A DNA stretch of 13,591 nucleotides from an uncultured Eubacteriales bacterium (GTDB lineage: Bacteria; Bacillota; Clostridia; Lachnospirales; CAG-274), in assembly GCA_902495025.1 (NCBI GenBank), contig CABUWB010000022.1, positions 1 through 13,591 on the forward strand. The letters are read 5' to 3'. Position numbers and translations under genes: made by a program. The notes beneath the pieces were generated by a model. The model was not told where the DNA came from. It saw nothing but the letters and a program-made list of their open reading frames with translations, and did no database searches. Below are positions 1-7,269 of the stretch, one piece after another. How positions within the stretch are numbered: position 1 is the stretch's first letter; each line of letters begins with the position of its first letter.

Positions 1-412
1 AAACTGCCTCCTCAAAGGTAAGCGTTACATTAATCTGCATATCACGTCCCTTGCGTGGGCCGTTTCTGCGCCTTGAACCGCCGCCGAATATATCGCCAAA
101 GCCAAAGCCCTCGAATATATCGCTGAAATCCATACCGCCGAAGCCGCCAAAGCCACCCGCACCGCCAGCACCTGCGCCGCCGTTTTCAAAGGCTGCATGA
201 CCGTACTGGTCGTATGTAGCCCTTTTCTGTGGGTCTTTCAGCACCTCGTATGCCTCGTTTACCTCCTTGAATTTCGCCTCCGCCTCGCTGTTGCCGGGGT
301 TATTATCCGGGTGGTATTTTTTAGCCTGTGTACGGAACGCCTTTTTTATTTCTGCATCCGAGGCACCCTTCTGAATACCAAGCACCTCATAATAATCTCT
401 TTTGGAAGCCAT
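1..412 (-). CDS. dnaJ: DnaJ (Hsp40) co-chaperone, C-terminus beyond window
   Basis: Cytoplasmic J-domain co-chaperone that delivers substrates to DnaK and stimulates its ATPase. The visible 137 codons begin MASKRDYYEVLGI. They contain a J domain (about residues 5-70) with the essential HPD at 34-36 (KKYHPD) and QYGHAAF at the end of the J domain. A Gly/Phe-rich linker (about 75-112) follows, then the start of the first C-terminal beta domain (MQINVTLTFEEAV). The gene leaves the window at its 3' end, so the CxxCxGxG zinc domain cannot be seen. The start at 412 follows an AGAGGTG ribosome binding site. This is the last visible gene of hrcA-grpE-dnaK-RAYT-dnaJ, but it is separated from dnaK by the RAYT gene and a REP hairpin that ends only 17 bases before its ATG. 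Identification is secure. Confidence 0.97.
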   Translation of the reverse strand, partial: MASKRDYYEVLGIQKGASDAEIKKAFRTQAKKYHPDNNPGNSEAEAKFKEVNEAYEVLKDPQKRATYDQYGHAAFENGGAGAGGAGGFGGFGGMDFSDIFEGFGFGDIFGGGSRRRNGPRKGRDMQINVTLTFEEAV

Positions 413-429
413 TTTTTACACCTCTGACC

Positions 430-454
430 GGGCGGATATGGAATCCGCCCCTAC
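430..454 (-). repeat. REP palindrome upstream of dnaJ
   Basis: A 25-base REP unit. Read on the minus strand it has a 5' GTAG foot followed by a hairpin with stem GGGCGGAT/ATCCGCCC and a 5-base loop. The GTAG tetranucleotide at the base of a short imperfect palindrome is the classic RAYT recognition format. The same unit occurs at 717, 868 and 9771, and as a one-base variant at 9907. It lies between the RAYT stop and the dnaJ ribosome binding site. In the operon mRNA it would form a hairpin right before dnaJ translation initiation. Confidence 0.9.
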
Positions 455-496
455 ATTAACAAACAAATTAAAAATTAATATTTTAAGTATAAAAAG

Positions 497-1012
497 CTAT
501 TGCCTATATAGCTCATCTTCTTTCCACTTGCGTGGATTATCATCAATATATTTACAAATATCCAAAAAATCATCATAGTTGCGTACAACATGGTCATAAA
601 ACGAACGTTGCCAGACCTTACCATTAAATGGTTTCAGCACGCCCTGCTTTACCATTTTAATATACTCAATTGTTGTATGCCTTTTAAATGATTGAACAAT
701 ATCCGACAAACTAGCCGTAGGGGCGGATTCCATATCCGCCCTAACCTGCTGCATTTCATTTTCTATAACAATAACTGCATGAATATGGTTAGGCATTATA
801 ACATAAGAAGGACAATGCACATTTGGATATTGGTTAATGGTTTCATTAAAAATATCCGTTATCATAAGGGCGGATATGGAATCCGCCCCTACATTGCCAA
901 ACAGCAGCTCTCTGTTGTGAGTGCATATAGTAATAAAATACACTCCGTTTTGAGAATAATCATAGTCCCCAAGTCTTATACGTTTTCTCTGCCTGTTTTC
1001 AGCTAAATTCAT
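497..1012 (-). CDS. REP-associated tyrosine transposase (RAYT, Y1/HUH family)
   Basis: Single-strand DNA transposase of the IS200-like Y1 superfamily that acts on REP sequences. The 171 residues show the RAYT pattern: an N-terminal YDYSQNGVYFITICTHNR (17-34), the HUH metal motif in MPNHIHAV (His76, His78), and the C-terminal WQRSFYDHVVRN with probable catalytic Tyr139. All key residues are present, so the gene looks intact. The start is 5 bases after the dnaK stop, with no clear Shine-Dalgarno, which suggests translational coupling to dnaK. Two REP units lie inside the frame and encode residues 41-49 and 91-99. A counted 60-base sample outside the REPs (541-600) is 27% GC, against 50% in a dnaK sample (1321-1380), which fits acquired DNA. 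It is not a complete IS: no accessory gene and no terminal inverted repeats are seen. Confidence 0.93.
   Translation of the reverse strand: MNLAENRQRKRIRLGDYDYSQNGVYFITICTHNRELLFGNVGADSISALMITDIFNETINQYPNVHCPSYVIMPNHIHAVIVIENEMQQVRADMESAPTASLSDIVQSFKRHTTIEYIKMVKQGVLKPFNGKVWQRSFYDHVVRNYDDFLDICKYIDDNPRKWKEDELYRQ
717..741 (+). repeat. REP palindrome inside the RAYT gene (copy 1)
   Basis: Plus-oriented unit: GTAG, then GGGCGGAT/ATCCGCCC around a TCCAT loop. It lies wholly inside the RAYT reading frame and is translated on the minus strand as about RADMESAPT (residues 91-99), shortly after the HUH motif. It is in opposite orientation to the copy at 868-892. Confidence 0.9.
868..892 (-). repeat. 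REP palindrome inside the RAYT gene (copy 2)
   Basis: Minus-oriented unit with the same GTAG foot and GGGCGGAT/ATCCGCCC stem. It is translated in frame as VGADSISAL (residues 41-49) of the RAYT, between the N-terminal strand and the HUH core. With the copy at 717-741 it forms an inverted pair 126 bases apart. Confidence 0.9.
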
Positions 1013-1017
1013 TATTT

Positions 1018-2856
1018 TCAGCCGTCAATAATATCGTCATTGCCGCCCTGTGCGCCCTGTGCGCCCATATTAGGGTCAACCCCCTGTGCACCGCCTGCCT
1101 GCTGATACATCTTAGCGCCAATCTCCTGCATCTTTGTGCTGAAATTCTCACAAGCGCTCTTAAGTGCGGCAACATCAGCCTCGCTCATGGTTTCGGCAAC
1201 CTTGCCCTCGCTTAAGGTTTTAAGTGAGGAAATCTCGCTTTCAAGCATAGCCTTATCCTCTGCGGAAATCTTATCGCCCATATCCTTGATAAGCTTTTCT
1301 GTCTGGAAGATTAAGTTATCAGCCTCGTTCTTAACGTCGACAGCCTCTTTACGCTTCTTATCCTGTTCAGCGTACTGCTCTGCCTCCTTAACAGCTCTGT
1401 CAATCTCCTCATCACTAAGGTTAGTGCTTGATGTGATTGTGATGTTCTGCTCCTTGCCTGTGCCTAAATCCTTAGCGCTTACCTTTGTGATACCGTTTGC
1501 ATCAATATCAAATGTAACCTCAATCTGTGGGATACCTCTTGGAGCAGGAGCAATACCGTCAAGACGGAACTGTCCTAAGCTCTTGTTATCTCTTGCAAGA
1601 GGTCTTTCGCCCTGTACAACGTTGATGTCAACTGCTGTCTGGTTATCAGCATAGGTTGAGAAAATCTGCTTTTTATTTACAGGGATAGTTGTGTTTCTTG
1701 GAATAAGAACTGTTGAAACACCGCCCGCAGTTTCAATACCAAGTGAAAGAGGTGTAACATCAAGCAGCATAATGTCGCCTGCGCCTGCGTCGCCTGCAAT
1801 CTTACCACCCTGAATAGATGCACCGAGAGCAACACACTCATCTGGGTTGATACCCTTGAATGGCTCCTTACCTGTAATCTTTGCAACCTCCTCCTGTACG
1901 GCAGGTATTCTTGTTGAACCGCCTACAAGGAGTACCTTGTCAAGGTCTGCTGCTGTTAAGTCAGCGTCCTTTAAAGCATTCTGAACAGGTACGATTGTTG
2001 CACTTACAAGGTCAGCAGTAAGCTCGTTGAACTTAGCTCTTGTAAGAGTTACGTCAAGGTGCTTAGGGCCGTCCTGATTCATTGTGATATATGGCAGGTT
2101 GATATTTGAGGTTGTAGCTGATGAAAGCTCCTTCTTAGCCTTTTCAGCTGCTTCTTTAAGACGCTGCATAGCCATTTTGTCAGCTCTTAAATCAATGCCT
2201 TCCTTCTTCTGGAACTCGCTTACAAGGTAGTCCATAACTCTCTGGTCGAAGTCATCACCGCCGAGGTGGTTGTTGCCGCTTGTAGCAAGTACCTCGATAA
2301 CGCCGTCGCCGATGTCGATAATAGATACATCAAATGTACCGCCGCCGAGGTCGTAAACCATAATCTTCTGCTCTTTCTCATTATCAAGACCATAAGCAAG
2401 AGCTGCTGCGGTAGGCTCGTTGATGATACGCTTTACATCAAGACCTGCAATTTTGCCTGCGTCCTTTGTAGCCTGACGCTGTGAGTCTGTAAAGTAAGCA
2501 GGTACTGTAATAACTGCCTCTGTTACGCTTTCGCCAAGATAGCTCTCTGCATCCTTTTTAAGCTTCTGTAAAATCATTGCGGAAATTTCCTGTGGTGAAA
2601 ATTTCTTGTCATCATAGCTGAACTTGTAGTCCTCGCCCATGTGTCTTTTAATTGAGATAACAGTACCGTCTACGTTGGTTACCGCCTGTCTTTTTGCAGT
2701 TTCACCAACAAGTCTTTCACCGCTATTTGTAAAAGCCACGATAGATGGGGTTGTTCTCTCACCCTCTGAGTTTGTGATAACAGTAGGCTGACCGCCCTCC
2801 ATAACTGCTACACAAGAGTTTGTTGTACCTAAGTCAATACCAATAATTTTTCCCAT
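1018..2856 (-). CDS. dnaK: Hsp70 chaperone DnaK
   Basis: ATP-dependent cytoplasmic chaperone. The 612-residue length is normal for Firmicutes, which lack an insertion present in the E. coli nucleotide-binding domain. Seen motifs: phosphate-1 IGIDLGTTNSCVAV (5-18), phosphate-2 VYDLGGGTFDVSI (167-179), adenosine motif LLVGGSTRIPAV (309-320), the interdomain linker around DIMLLDVTPLSLG (361-373), a beta substrate-binding domain and a helical lid. The tail is Gly/Gln-rich and ends DDIIDG. A GGAGG site precedes the ATG. It is 39 bases after grpE and under CIRCE control through the operon promoter. The unusual feature is the neighbour: a RAYT gene begins 5 bases after its stop where dnaJ would normally follow. 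Confidence 0.99.
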   Translation of the reverse strand: MGKIIGIDLGTTNSCVAVMEGGQPTVITNSEGERTTPSIVAFTNSGERLVGETAKRQAVTNVDGTVISIKRHMGEDYKFSYDDKKFSPQEISAMILQKLKKDAESYLGESVTEAVITVPAYFTDSQRQATKDAGKIAGLDVKRIINEPTAAALAYGLDNEKEQKIMVYDLGGGTFDVSIIDIGDGVIEVLATSGNNHLGGDDFDQRVMDYLVSEFQKKEGIDLRADKMAMQRLKEAAEKAKKELSSATTSNINLPYITMNQDGPKHLDVTLTRAKFNELTADLVSATIVPVQNALKDADLTAADLDKVLLVGGSTRIPAVQEEVAKITGKEPFKGINPDECVALGASIQGGKIAGDAGAGDIMLLDVTPLSLGIETAGGVSTVLIPRNTTIPVNKKQIFSTYADNQTAVDINVVQGERPLARDNKSLGQFRLDGIAPAPRGIPQIEVTFDIDANGITKVSAKDLGTGKEQNITITSSTNLSDEEIDRAVKEAEQYAEQDKKRKEAVDVKNEADNLIFQTEKLIKDMGDKISAEDKAMLESEISSLKTLSEGKVAETMSEADVAALKSACENFSTKMQEIGAKMYQQAGGAQGVDPNMGAQGAQGGNDDIIDG

Positions 2857-2895
2857 TGTTTATTCCTCCAATAATCAAGTTTATATATTATAATG

Positions 2896-3459
2896 TTAGT
2901 TTGCTACTTTAACCATGCTGTGTCTTATAACCTTGTCGCCCATTTTATATCCCTTCTGGAATACCTCAACAACGACATTTGTATCACAGCTTTCGTCCTC
3001 AATGTGCATTACCGCATTGTGCAGGTTGGGGTCAAACGGCTCACCCTCGGCAGGTATTTCCTCAACACCCAGAGCTGTCAGCACCTCTCTGAACTGCTTT
3101 AAAATCATATCAACACCCACAAAAAGGGAGCTTTCCTTATCCTCAAAGGAGTTTACCGCCCTTTCAAAATTATCAATTACGGGCAGCAGCTTTTCAACAG
3201 TATCCCTTACGCCGTTTGAGTACATGGACGCCTTTTCGGCGGTTGTTCTCTTTCGGTAGTTGTCAAACTCGGCAACCTGTCTTAAATACTTGTCAAAGCT
3301 GTCCTTTGCCTTAGCCTCTGCCTCTTTGAGCTTTGTTTCAAGGTCGTTTTCAGCCTCGGTTATTTCCTCGGCTGCCTGCTCAGCGGTTTCCTCTGCTGTT
3401 TCCTCAACAGTTTCTTCATTTAATATTTCTTCATTTTCAATATTTTTTTCCTCTGCCAT
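2896..3459 (-). CDS. grpE: GrpE nucleotide exchange factor
   Basis: Dimeric cytoplasmic protein that promotes ADP release from DnaK. 187 residues: an acidic, low-complexity N-terminal region (about 1-40, Glu-rich), a long coiled-coil helix (about 40-85, with DKYLRQVAEFDNYRKRT), then the compact C-terminal beta domain (VEEIPAEGEPFDPNLHNAVM and FQKGYKMGDKVIRHSMVKV). The open frame extends to 3486, but I choose the ATG at 3459 because a GGAGG sits 5 bases before it and MAEEKN is a natural N-terminus. This start is one base after the hrcA stop, so translation is probably coupled to hrcA. Confidence 0.97.
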   Translation of the reverse strand: MAEEKNIENEEILNEETVEETAEETAEQAAEEITEAENDLETKLKEAEAKAKDSFDKYLRQVAEFDNYRKRTTAEKASMYSNGVRDTVEKLLPVIDNFERAVNSFEDKESSLFVGVDMILKQFREVLTALGVEEIPAEGEPFDPNLHNAVMHIEDESCDTNVVVEVFQKGYKMGDKVIRHSMVKVAN

Positions 3460-3460
3460 T

Positions 3461-4516
3461 TTATCCTCCGTTATCCCCGTCCTCAAGCGTCTTGATAACG
3501 CCGTTTATGCTTTTAACAATGGCGTTAAGTATGGACACCGTCTGACTGTAATTCATTCTTGTAGGGCCTATGACACCGATTGTGCCGTAGGTGTTTTTAC
3601 CATATTTATAGTTGGCACGCACAATGGAGCAGTCCTTAAGACCTTCCATATTGCTCTCGCCGCCTATAACAATCTGTATTTTGCCGGGTGCGCCCGACAT
3701 ATCCCTGCCAAGCAGGGTAATAAGCATATCCTTTTCCTCAAAAGCCTGAAGAAAGTTTTTAGCCTTGACAACATCGTTAAACTCGGGGAACTCCAGTATA
3801 TTGTTTACGCCGCTTGCGTAAAACTGTATGTCCTCTTCCTCCTCAACGGTCTTTTTAACCGCCTGTGTAATGCCAAGCGCAATAGCCTTGCACTCGCCGA
3901 AATTATCAAGCACGCTGTCAAGCTCCTTTTCGCTAAGTGCCATAACGTCGCACTTTTCAATAAGAAGATTGTACATTGCTGACACCCTGTTAAGCGTTTC
4001 CATATCGGGTACGCTCTGGCAGCGCAGAACGTGGTTTTTGATAACCTTTGTATCTGTTACCACAACGCACACAACCGAATGGTCATCAACAGGTACAAGC
4101 TGAATGTGCTTAACCTTGACCTCCCTGCCCTTAGGCTCGGTAACTACGGTGGTGTAGCTTGTAAGCATTGACAGCGCCTTTGCCGTCTGCTTCATAAGGT
4201 AGTCGATATGGTCAACATTGCGGTTGATAACCTCTTTTAATACCTTTGCCTCATCACCTGTGAGCTCACGTGAGCGCATAAGGTGGTCAACATAGAGCCT
4301 GTAGCCCTTGTCAGAGGGAACACGTCCCGCCGAGGTGTGGGGCTGTACAATAAGACCAAGCTCCTCAAGGTCGCTCATTTCGTTACGTATTGTTGCCGAA
4401 GAAATACCAAGATTATATTTTTTTGCTATGGTACGTGAGCCTATAGGCTCTGCCGTAGCAACATAATCGTTGATGATTGCCTCCAGTATTTTAATTTTTC
4501 TGTCATTTAAAATCAT
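3461..4516 (-). CDS. hrcA: Heat-inducible transcription repressor HrcA
   Basis: Repressor of class I heat-shock genes that binds CIRCE; its activity is maintained by GroE in Firmicutes. 351 residues, near the usual length. An N-terminal winged-helix domain (about 1-75, with GISSATIRNEMSDLEELGLI and the wing HTSAGRVPSDKGYRLYVD) is followed by the GAF-like and dimerisation regions typical of HrcA. The C-terminal part includes GTIGVIGPTRMNYSQTVSILN. It is first gene of the operon, preceded by a perfect CIRCE, so it autoregulates. A weak AAAGGG-type site precedes the ATG. Confidence 0.98.
   Translation of the reverse strand: MILNDRKIKILEAIINDYVATAEPIGSRTIAKKYNLGISSATIRNEMSDLEELGLIVQPHTSAGRVPSDKGYRLYVDHLMRSRELTGDEAKVLKEVINRNVDHIDYLMKQTAKALSMLTSYTTVVTEPKGREVKVKHIQLVPVDDHSVVCVVVTDTKVIKNHVLRCQSVPDMETLNRVSAMYNLLIEKCDVMALSEKELDSVLDNFGECKAIALGITQAVKKTVEEEEDIQFYASGVNNILEFPEFNDVVKAKNFLQAFEEKDMLITLLGRDMSGAPGKIQIVIGGESNMEGLKDCSIVRANYKYGKNTYGTIGVIGPTRMNYSQTVSILNAIVKSINGVIKTLEDGDNGG
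3464..3469 (-). promoter_or_regulatory. grpE ribosome binding site within the hrcA end
   Basis: GGAGGA on the minus strand, formed by the last two sense codons of hrcA. It is 4 to 5 bases before ATG 3459 and decides that start over the upstream in-frame ATG at 3486. Confidence 0.85.
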
Positions 4517-4565
4517 TCAATCACACCCTTTTAAGCTGATTTCCGATTAATTAAATTTCTCTTTG

Positions 4566-4592
4566 TTAGCACTCACCTTTTATGAGTGCTAA
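4566..4592 (-). promoter_or_regulatory. CIRCE operator (HrcA binding site)
   Basis: Perfect consensus inverted repeat TTAGCACTC-N9-GAGTGCTAA, extended by one more G/C pair (4565/4593). It is about 50 bases before hrcA, at the expected start of transcription of the promoter at 4605-4633, so bound HrcA would block initiation. Confidence 0.98.
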
Positions 4593-4604
4593 CTCTTTAA
4601 TAAT

Positions 4605-4633
4605 AAAATATCACTTGACGGGCAAATTGTCAA
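4605..4633 (-). promoter_or_regulatory. Heat-shock operon promoter (sigma-A type)
   Basis: On the minus strand, -35 TTGACA (4628-4633), a 17-base spacer and -10 TATTTT (4605-4610). This places the start near 4598, just before CIRCE. Both boxes lie inside the inverted repeat at 4606-4642. Confidence 0.75.
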
Positions 4634-4642
4634 GTGATATTT
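4606..4642. terminator. Bidirectional terminator-like hairpin between operons
   Basis: A 14-bp perfect stem (4606-4619 with 4629-4642) and a 9-base loop. On the minus strand, as the end of the TIR-SPFH-4TM operon, it is followed by a T-rich tract (about TTTATTATT). On the plus strand it is followed by GCGTTTTTTT. It begins about 58 bases after the last stop of the upstream operon. It overlaps the heat-shock promoter exactly. Confidence 0.75.
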
Positions 4643-4699
4643 GCGTTTTTTTATAAATATTTGAAACTTATTTACTTATTTAATGATAATACTGACATT

Positions 4700-5398
4700 T
4701 TATTTTTTCAACGCCTTGCAGCGTCTGTTTCTGTCAGCAAGCATATTAATAAGGACATTAATTTTATCTATCACCTTATCACTGCTGTCAGCATTTATCA
4801 TTTGCGTCAGCTCGTCAACTCCGTTTGAGATTTCTCCCTCGATTTCCGTAAGCTCATCACACGATACAGGGTCGCTGTATTTCAGCTTTTCGGCAAGTAC
4901 GGAAAGCCTTTTTTTAACCTCGCTGTCGGTGCAGACGTCGGCAAGAGAAGCAATATCCAGTTTAAAATAAGTCATCTGCCTTGTTTTTACTGCCGTTTCC
5001 TTATCAATTTTTTCAATGGTATCCCTTGTGTTGTCGGTGAGGATAACACCAATAAGAGCAGCGGCAAGTATTAATATGCAGATAACCGCACTAAGCCATA
5101 AGGGTACAGCCTTATAAGCATTTATTGCGCATATTATTACGCAGCATATAAGCTGTGCCAGTGTATAGACATAGCCAATTCTGAAAACGGGATAGCCGTA
5201 TACCTTTGACCGCAAGGACGCACCGCTTTTAAAGGCATAGCAGGTTATGCCGCAGCCAAGAAAAAGAGATACAAGCGTAAAAGGATACATAACCCATACC
5301 GCTCCGTTTTTAGCAAACGGTATTAAAAAGAACAGAAAATTAAACACCAGCAGCAGTATTGCATACACTGCCAAAACGGATTTAAACTTTTTACCCAT
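4700..5398 (-). CDS. Four-TM membrane protein with charged cytoplasmic tail, unknown function
   Basis: I do not recognise a named family. 232 residues: a Lys-rich N-terminus, then four predicted membrane helices at about 8-28, 33-55, 72-94 and 99-121. A soluble C-terminal half (about 122-232) is rich in Lys, Glu and Asp and probably helical, perhaps coiled coil (DTIEKIDKETAVKTRQ, LTEIEGEISNGVDELTQMI). It ends in a basic RNRRCKALKK. The topology suggests the tail is cytoplasmic. Its start is 3 bases after the SPFH stop, and the ribosome binding site AAGGGGGAA lies within the end of the SPFH gene, so the two proteins are very likely made together. As an inference, it could be the membrane anchor or partner of the SPFH protein. 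Last gene of its operon; a terminator hairpin follows. Confidence 0.85.
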   Translation of the reverse strand: MGKKFKSVLAVYAILLLVFNFLFFLIPFAKNGAVWVMYPFTLVSLFLGCGITCYAFKSGASLRSKVYGYPVFRIGYVYTLAQLICCVIICAINAYKAVPLWLSAVICILILAAALIGVILTDNTRDTIEKIDKETAVKTRQMTYFKLDIASLADVCTDSEVKKRLSVLAEKLKYSDPVSCDELTEIEGEISNGVDELTQMINADSSDKVIDKINVLINMLADRNRRCKALKK

Positions 5399-5401
5399 AA
5401 A

Positions 5402-7258
5402 TTATTCCCCCTTTTGAGCGCCACATTCGGGACAGAATTTGCTTGTTATGCCCTTTGCACCACAGGAGCAGTCCCATGTGTCGGGCTGTGGTTTTTTAGC
5501 TCCGCACTCGGGGCAGAATTTTGTTGTTATGCCCTTTGCACCGCAGGCACAGTCCCATGTATCTGGCTGCGGCTTTTTTGCTCCGCACTCGGGACAGAAC
5601 TTGCTTGTTATGCCCCTTGCACCACAGGCACAGTCCCACACATCTGGCTGTGGCTTTTGCGCACCGCACTCGGGGCAGAACTTGCTTGTAATATCCTTTG
5701 CACCGCACTCACAGCTCCACACATCAGCCTTACCAGACACAACACTGCCTATGCCCTGTCCAATATCGGCAGATGTACCCATAATAGGATTAAGTGCGTC
5801 CTTTGTCATGCCAATAACACTGCCCATTGCGCCAAGCGTAACACCAAGCCCTGCAACGTCGCCAAGTCCGCTGCCGCCTGAGCCGCCTGTAATACCATTC
5901 TGCATAGCCTCTAAGCCAACCTGTCTTGCAGTTTCCTGCTGATAGGTGTAGCCCTTGGCACGCATTTCCTCTGCCTCGGCATAAGCCTGCATTTTGTAAG
6001 CCTCTGCCTCAGCCATAGCCTTAACCTTTAAAGCCTCAGCCTCGCCCTGTGCGCCTACAACCTTTAGCTGTGCCTCGGTCTGCGCCTCCAGTATCTTGCG
6101 CCCCTGTGCCGCCTCTGCCTCAGCCCTGCGTATTTCTTCCTCACGCACTTTTAAGGTTTTGTCGGCAAACTGCTGCTTTAAACGCTTAAAATTAGGGTCA
6201 TCATCAGGCGTTACAACTGTGGTTATGTAAAACTCGGGCATAACAAGACCGTATTCGTCAAGGGTTTCGTTAATTATAGACTGCATTTTTGCAGACATAA
6301 CATCAAGGTAAGCGTCAATCTCCAGTATATTTATGTTCTGCTCCTTAATAACCCTTGCAAGATTGGACTTAACCCTGTTCATTACAAGCGCCTTGAACTT
6401 GCCTACCATAAGACCTACGCCGTAGCCGTCGCTGCCCATAACCTCGCCCTGCGTCAGCTCGCCCGAGGTACCTACTACCTTTAAAATGAGCTTGCGTGAG
6501 TCGTTTACCCTTATGTTAAAGTTACCGCAGGCGCCTATTTCAATATGTAAGCCCGAGGCAGGGTCAAACAGCCTTACCTTGCTGTCGGTACCCCATTTAA
6601 CACCCATCTGGGTTGTCATATTTATAAAGTATACCTCGGAGCGGAATACCTCGTCGGTATTTGCAGGCAGCTTATAAAGATTTTCAAGTATAGGCAGGCT
6701 TTGTGTTGCAAGGGTATAGCGGCCTGCACCAAATAAGTCCAAAGCCTTGCCGTCCCTGAAGAAAATTGCCTCCTGCGACTCGTGTACTATAAGCTGTGAG
6801 CCAAGGTTAAAATCCTCAATAGGGTGTTTCCATACAAAAACATCGTTGCCGCCCTCGTACTTGATTACGCTTGCAAGCCCCTGATTTTTTACCTTTTCCT
6901 TTGCAACCTGTGCCTGTATGTCAATTACAGTGTCGCATAAAGGACAGGTGTAAGTTTCCGCATTTTTATCCGCCGATAAACGACAGCTGCACGACGGACA
7001 GGAAAACTCCACAATGCGGTTTAAACTCTCCTGCGTATTGATATGCTCATGACATACAGGACATACCGCCTTGTCTGCCTTTGATTGGTCAAATAAAACA
7101 GTGTTGCCGCAGTGGGCGCATACCCTTGATGTCATTTTGTCTGTTTTAACATTGATTGTATAGCCACAATCACAATCAATTTTTTTCTTTGCAAAAAAGC
7201 CTGTTGATGCCTCTACAAATTTTCCGCAGTTAGGACATTCTATTACGAATTTTGACAT
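5402..7258 (-). CDS. SPFH (stomatin/flotillin-like) protein with N- and C-terminal zinc ribbons
   Basis: 618 residues, no obvious transmembrane helix. N-terminal zinc-ribbon cysteines: C8/C11 with C29/C31, C47/C50 with C66/C69, and C87/C90 with C105/C108. An SPFH/band 7 domain (about 140-350) follows, then an Ala/Glu-rich coiled coil (about 355-445, repeated AEAEA-type heptads) typical of flotillins. A Gly-rich hydrophobic stretch (about 455-505) comes next. Four 27-residue zinc ribbons (512-618) end the protein, each CxC...FCPECGA. The architecture resembles B. subtilis YdjI and proteins labelled 'virion core protein-like'; SPFH proteins form large membrane-bound scaffolds. It starts 11 bases after the TIR gene stop, behind a GGGGGGAG site, and is followed 3 bases later by the four-TM gene. 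A role in membrane stress or in scaffolding the TIR partner is inference. Domain calls are sure, function is not. Confidence 0.93.
   Translation of the reverse strand: MSKFVIECPNCGKFVEASTGFFAKKKIDCDCGYTINVKTDKMTSRVCAHCGNTVLFDQSKADKAVCPVCHEHINTQESLNRIVEFSCPSCSCRLSADKNAETYTCPLCDTVIDIQAQVAKEKVKNQGLASVIKYEGGNDVFVWKHPIEDFNLGSQLIVHESQEAIFFRDGKALDLFGAGRYTLATQSLPILENLYKLPANTDEVFRSEVYFINMTTQMGVKWGTDSKVRLFDPASGLHIEIGACGNFNIRVNDSRKLILKVVGTSGELTQGEVMGSDGYGVGLMVGKFKALVMNRVKSNLARVIKEQNINILEIDAYLDVMSAKMQSIINETLDEYGLVMPEFYITTVVTPDDDPNFKRLKQQFADKTLKVREEEIRRAEAEAAQGRKILEAQTEAQLKVVGAQGEAEALKVKAMAEAEAYKMQAYAEAEEMRAKGYTYQQETARQVGLEAMQNGITGGSGGSGLGDVAGLGVTLGAMGSVIGMTKDALNPIMGTSADIGQGIGSVVSGKADVWSCECGAKDITSKFCPECGAQKPQPDVWDCACGARGITSKFCPECGAKKPQPDTWDCACGAKGITTKFCPECGAKKPQPDTWDCSCGAKGITSKFCPECGAQKGE
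5405..5725 (-). repeat. Four tandem 81-bp zinc-ribbon repeats in the SPFH gene
   Basis: Codons for residues 512-618 form four head-to-tail copies (starts at residues 512, 539, 566, 593), the last slightly short. Each reads D-V/T-W-x-C-x-C-G-A-K/R-x-I-T-S/T-K-F-C-P-E-C-G-A-Q/K-K. The nucleotide copies are also very similar, which points to recent in-frame duplication. Confidence 0.93.
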
Positions 7259-7269
7259 TATACTCCCCC

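Noticed and set aside
497..1012. Complete IS200/IS605 insertion sequence
   Set aside because: The protein is of the RAYT type and is surrounded by REPs; there is no TnpB gene and no IS-type ends.
1136..1654. 172-codon plus-strand frame
   Set aside because: Shadow of dnaK on the opposite strand, with no domain or ribosome binding site.
3260..3982. 240-codon open frame on the plus strand
   Set aside because: Antisense to grpE and hrcA, which are unmistakable. Low-complexity Ser/Ala content mirrors the Glu-rich GrpE N-terminus.
5414..5942. Repetitive plus-strand frames
   Set aside because: They are the antisense of the tandem zinc-ribbon codons of the SPFH gene.
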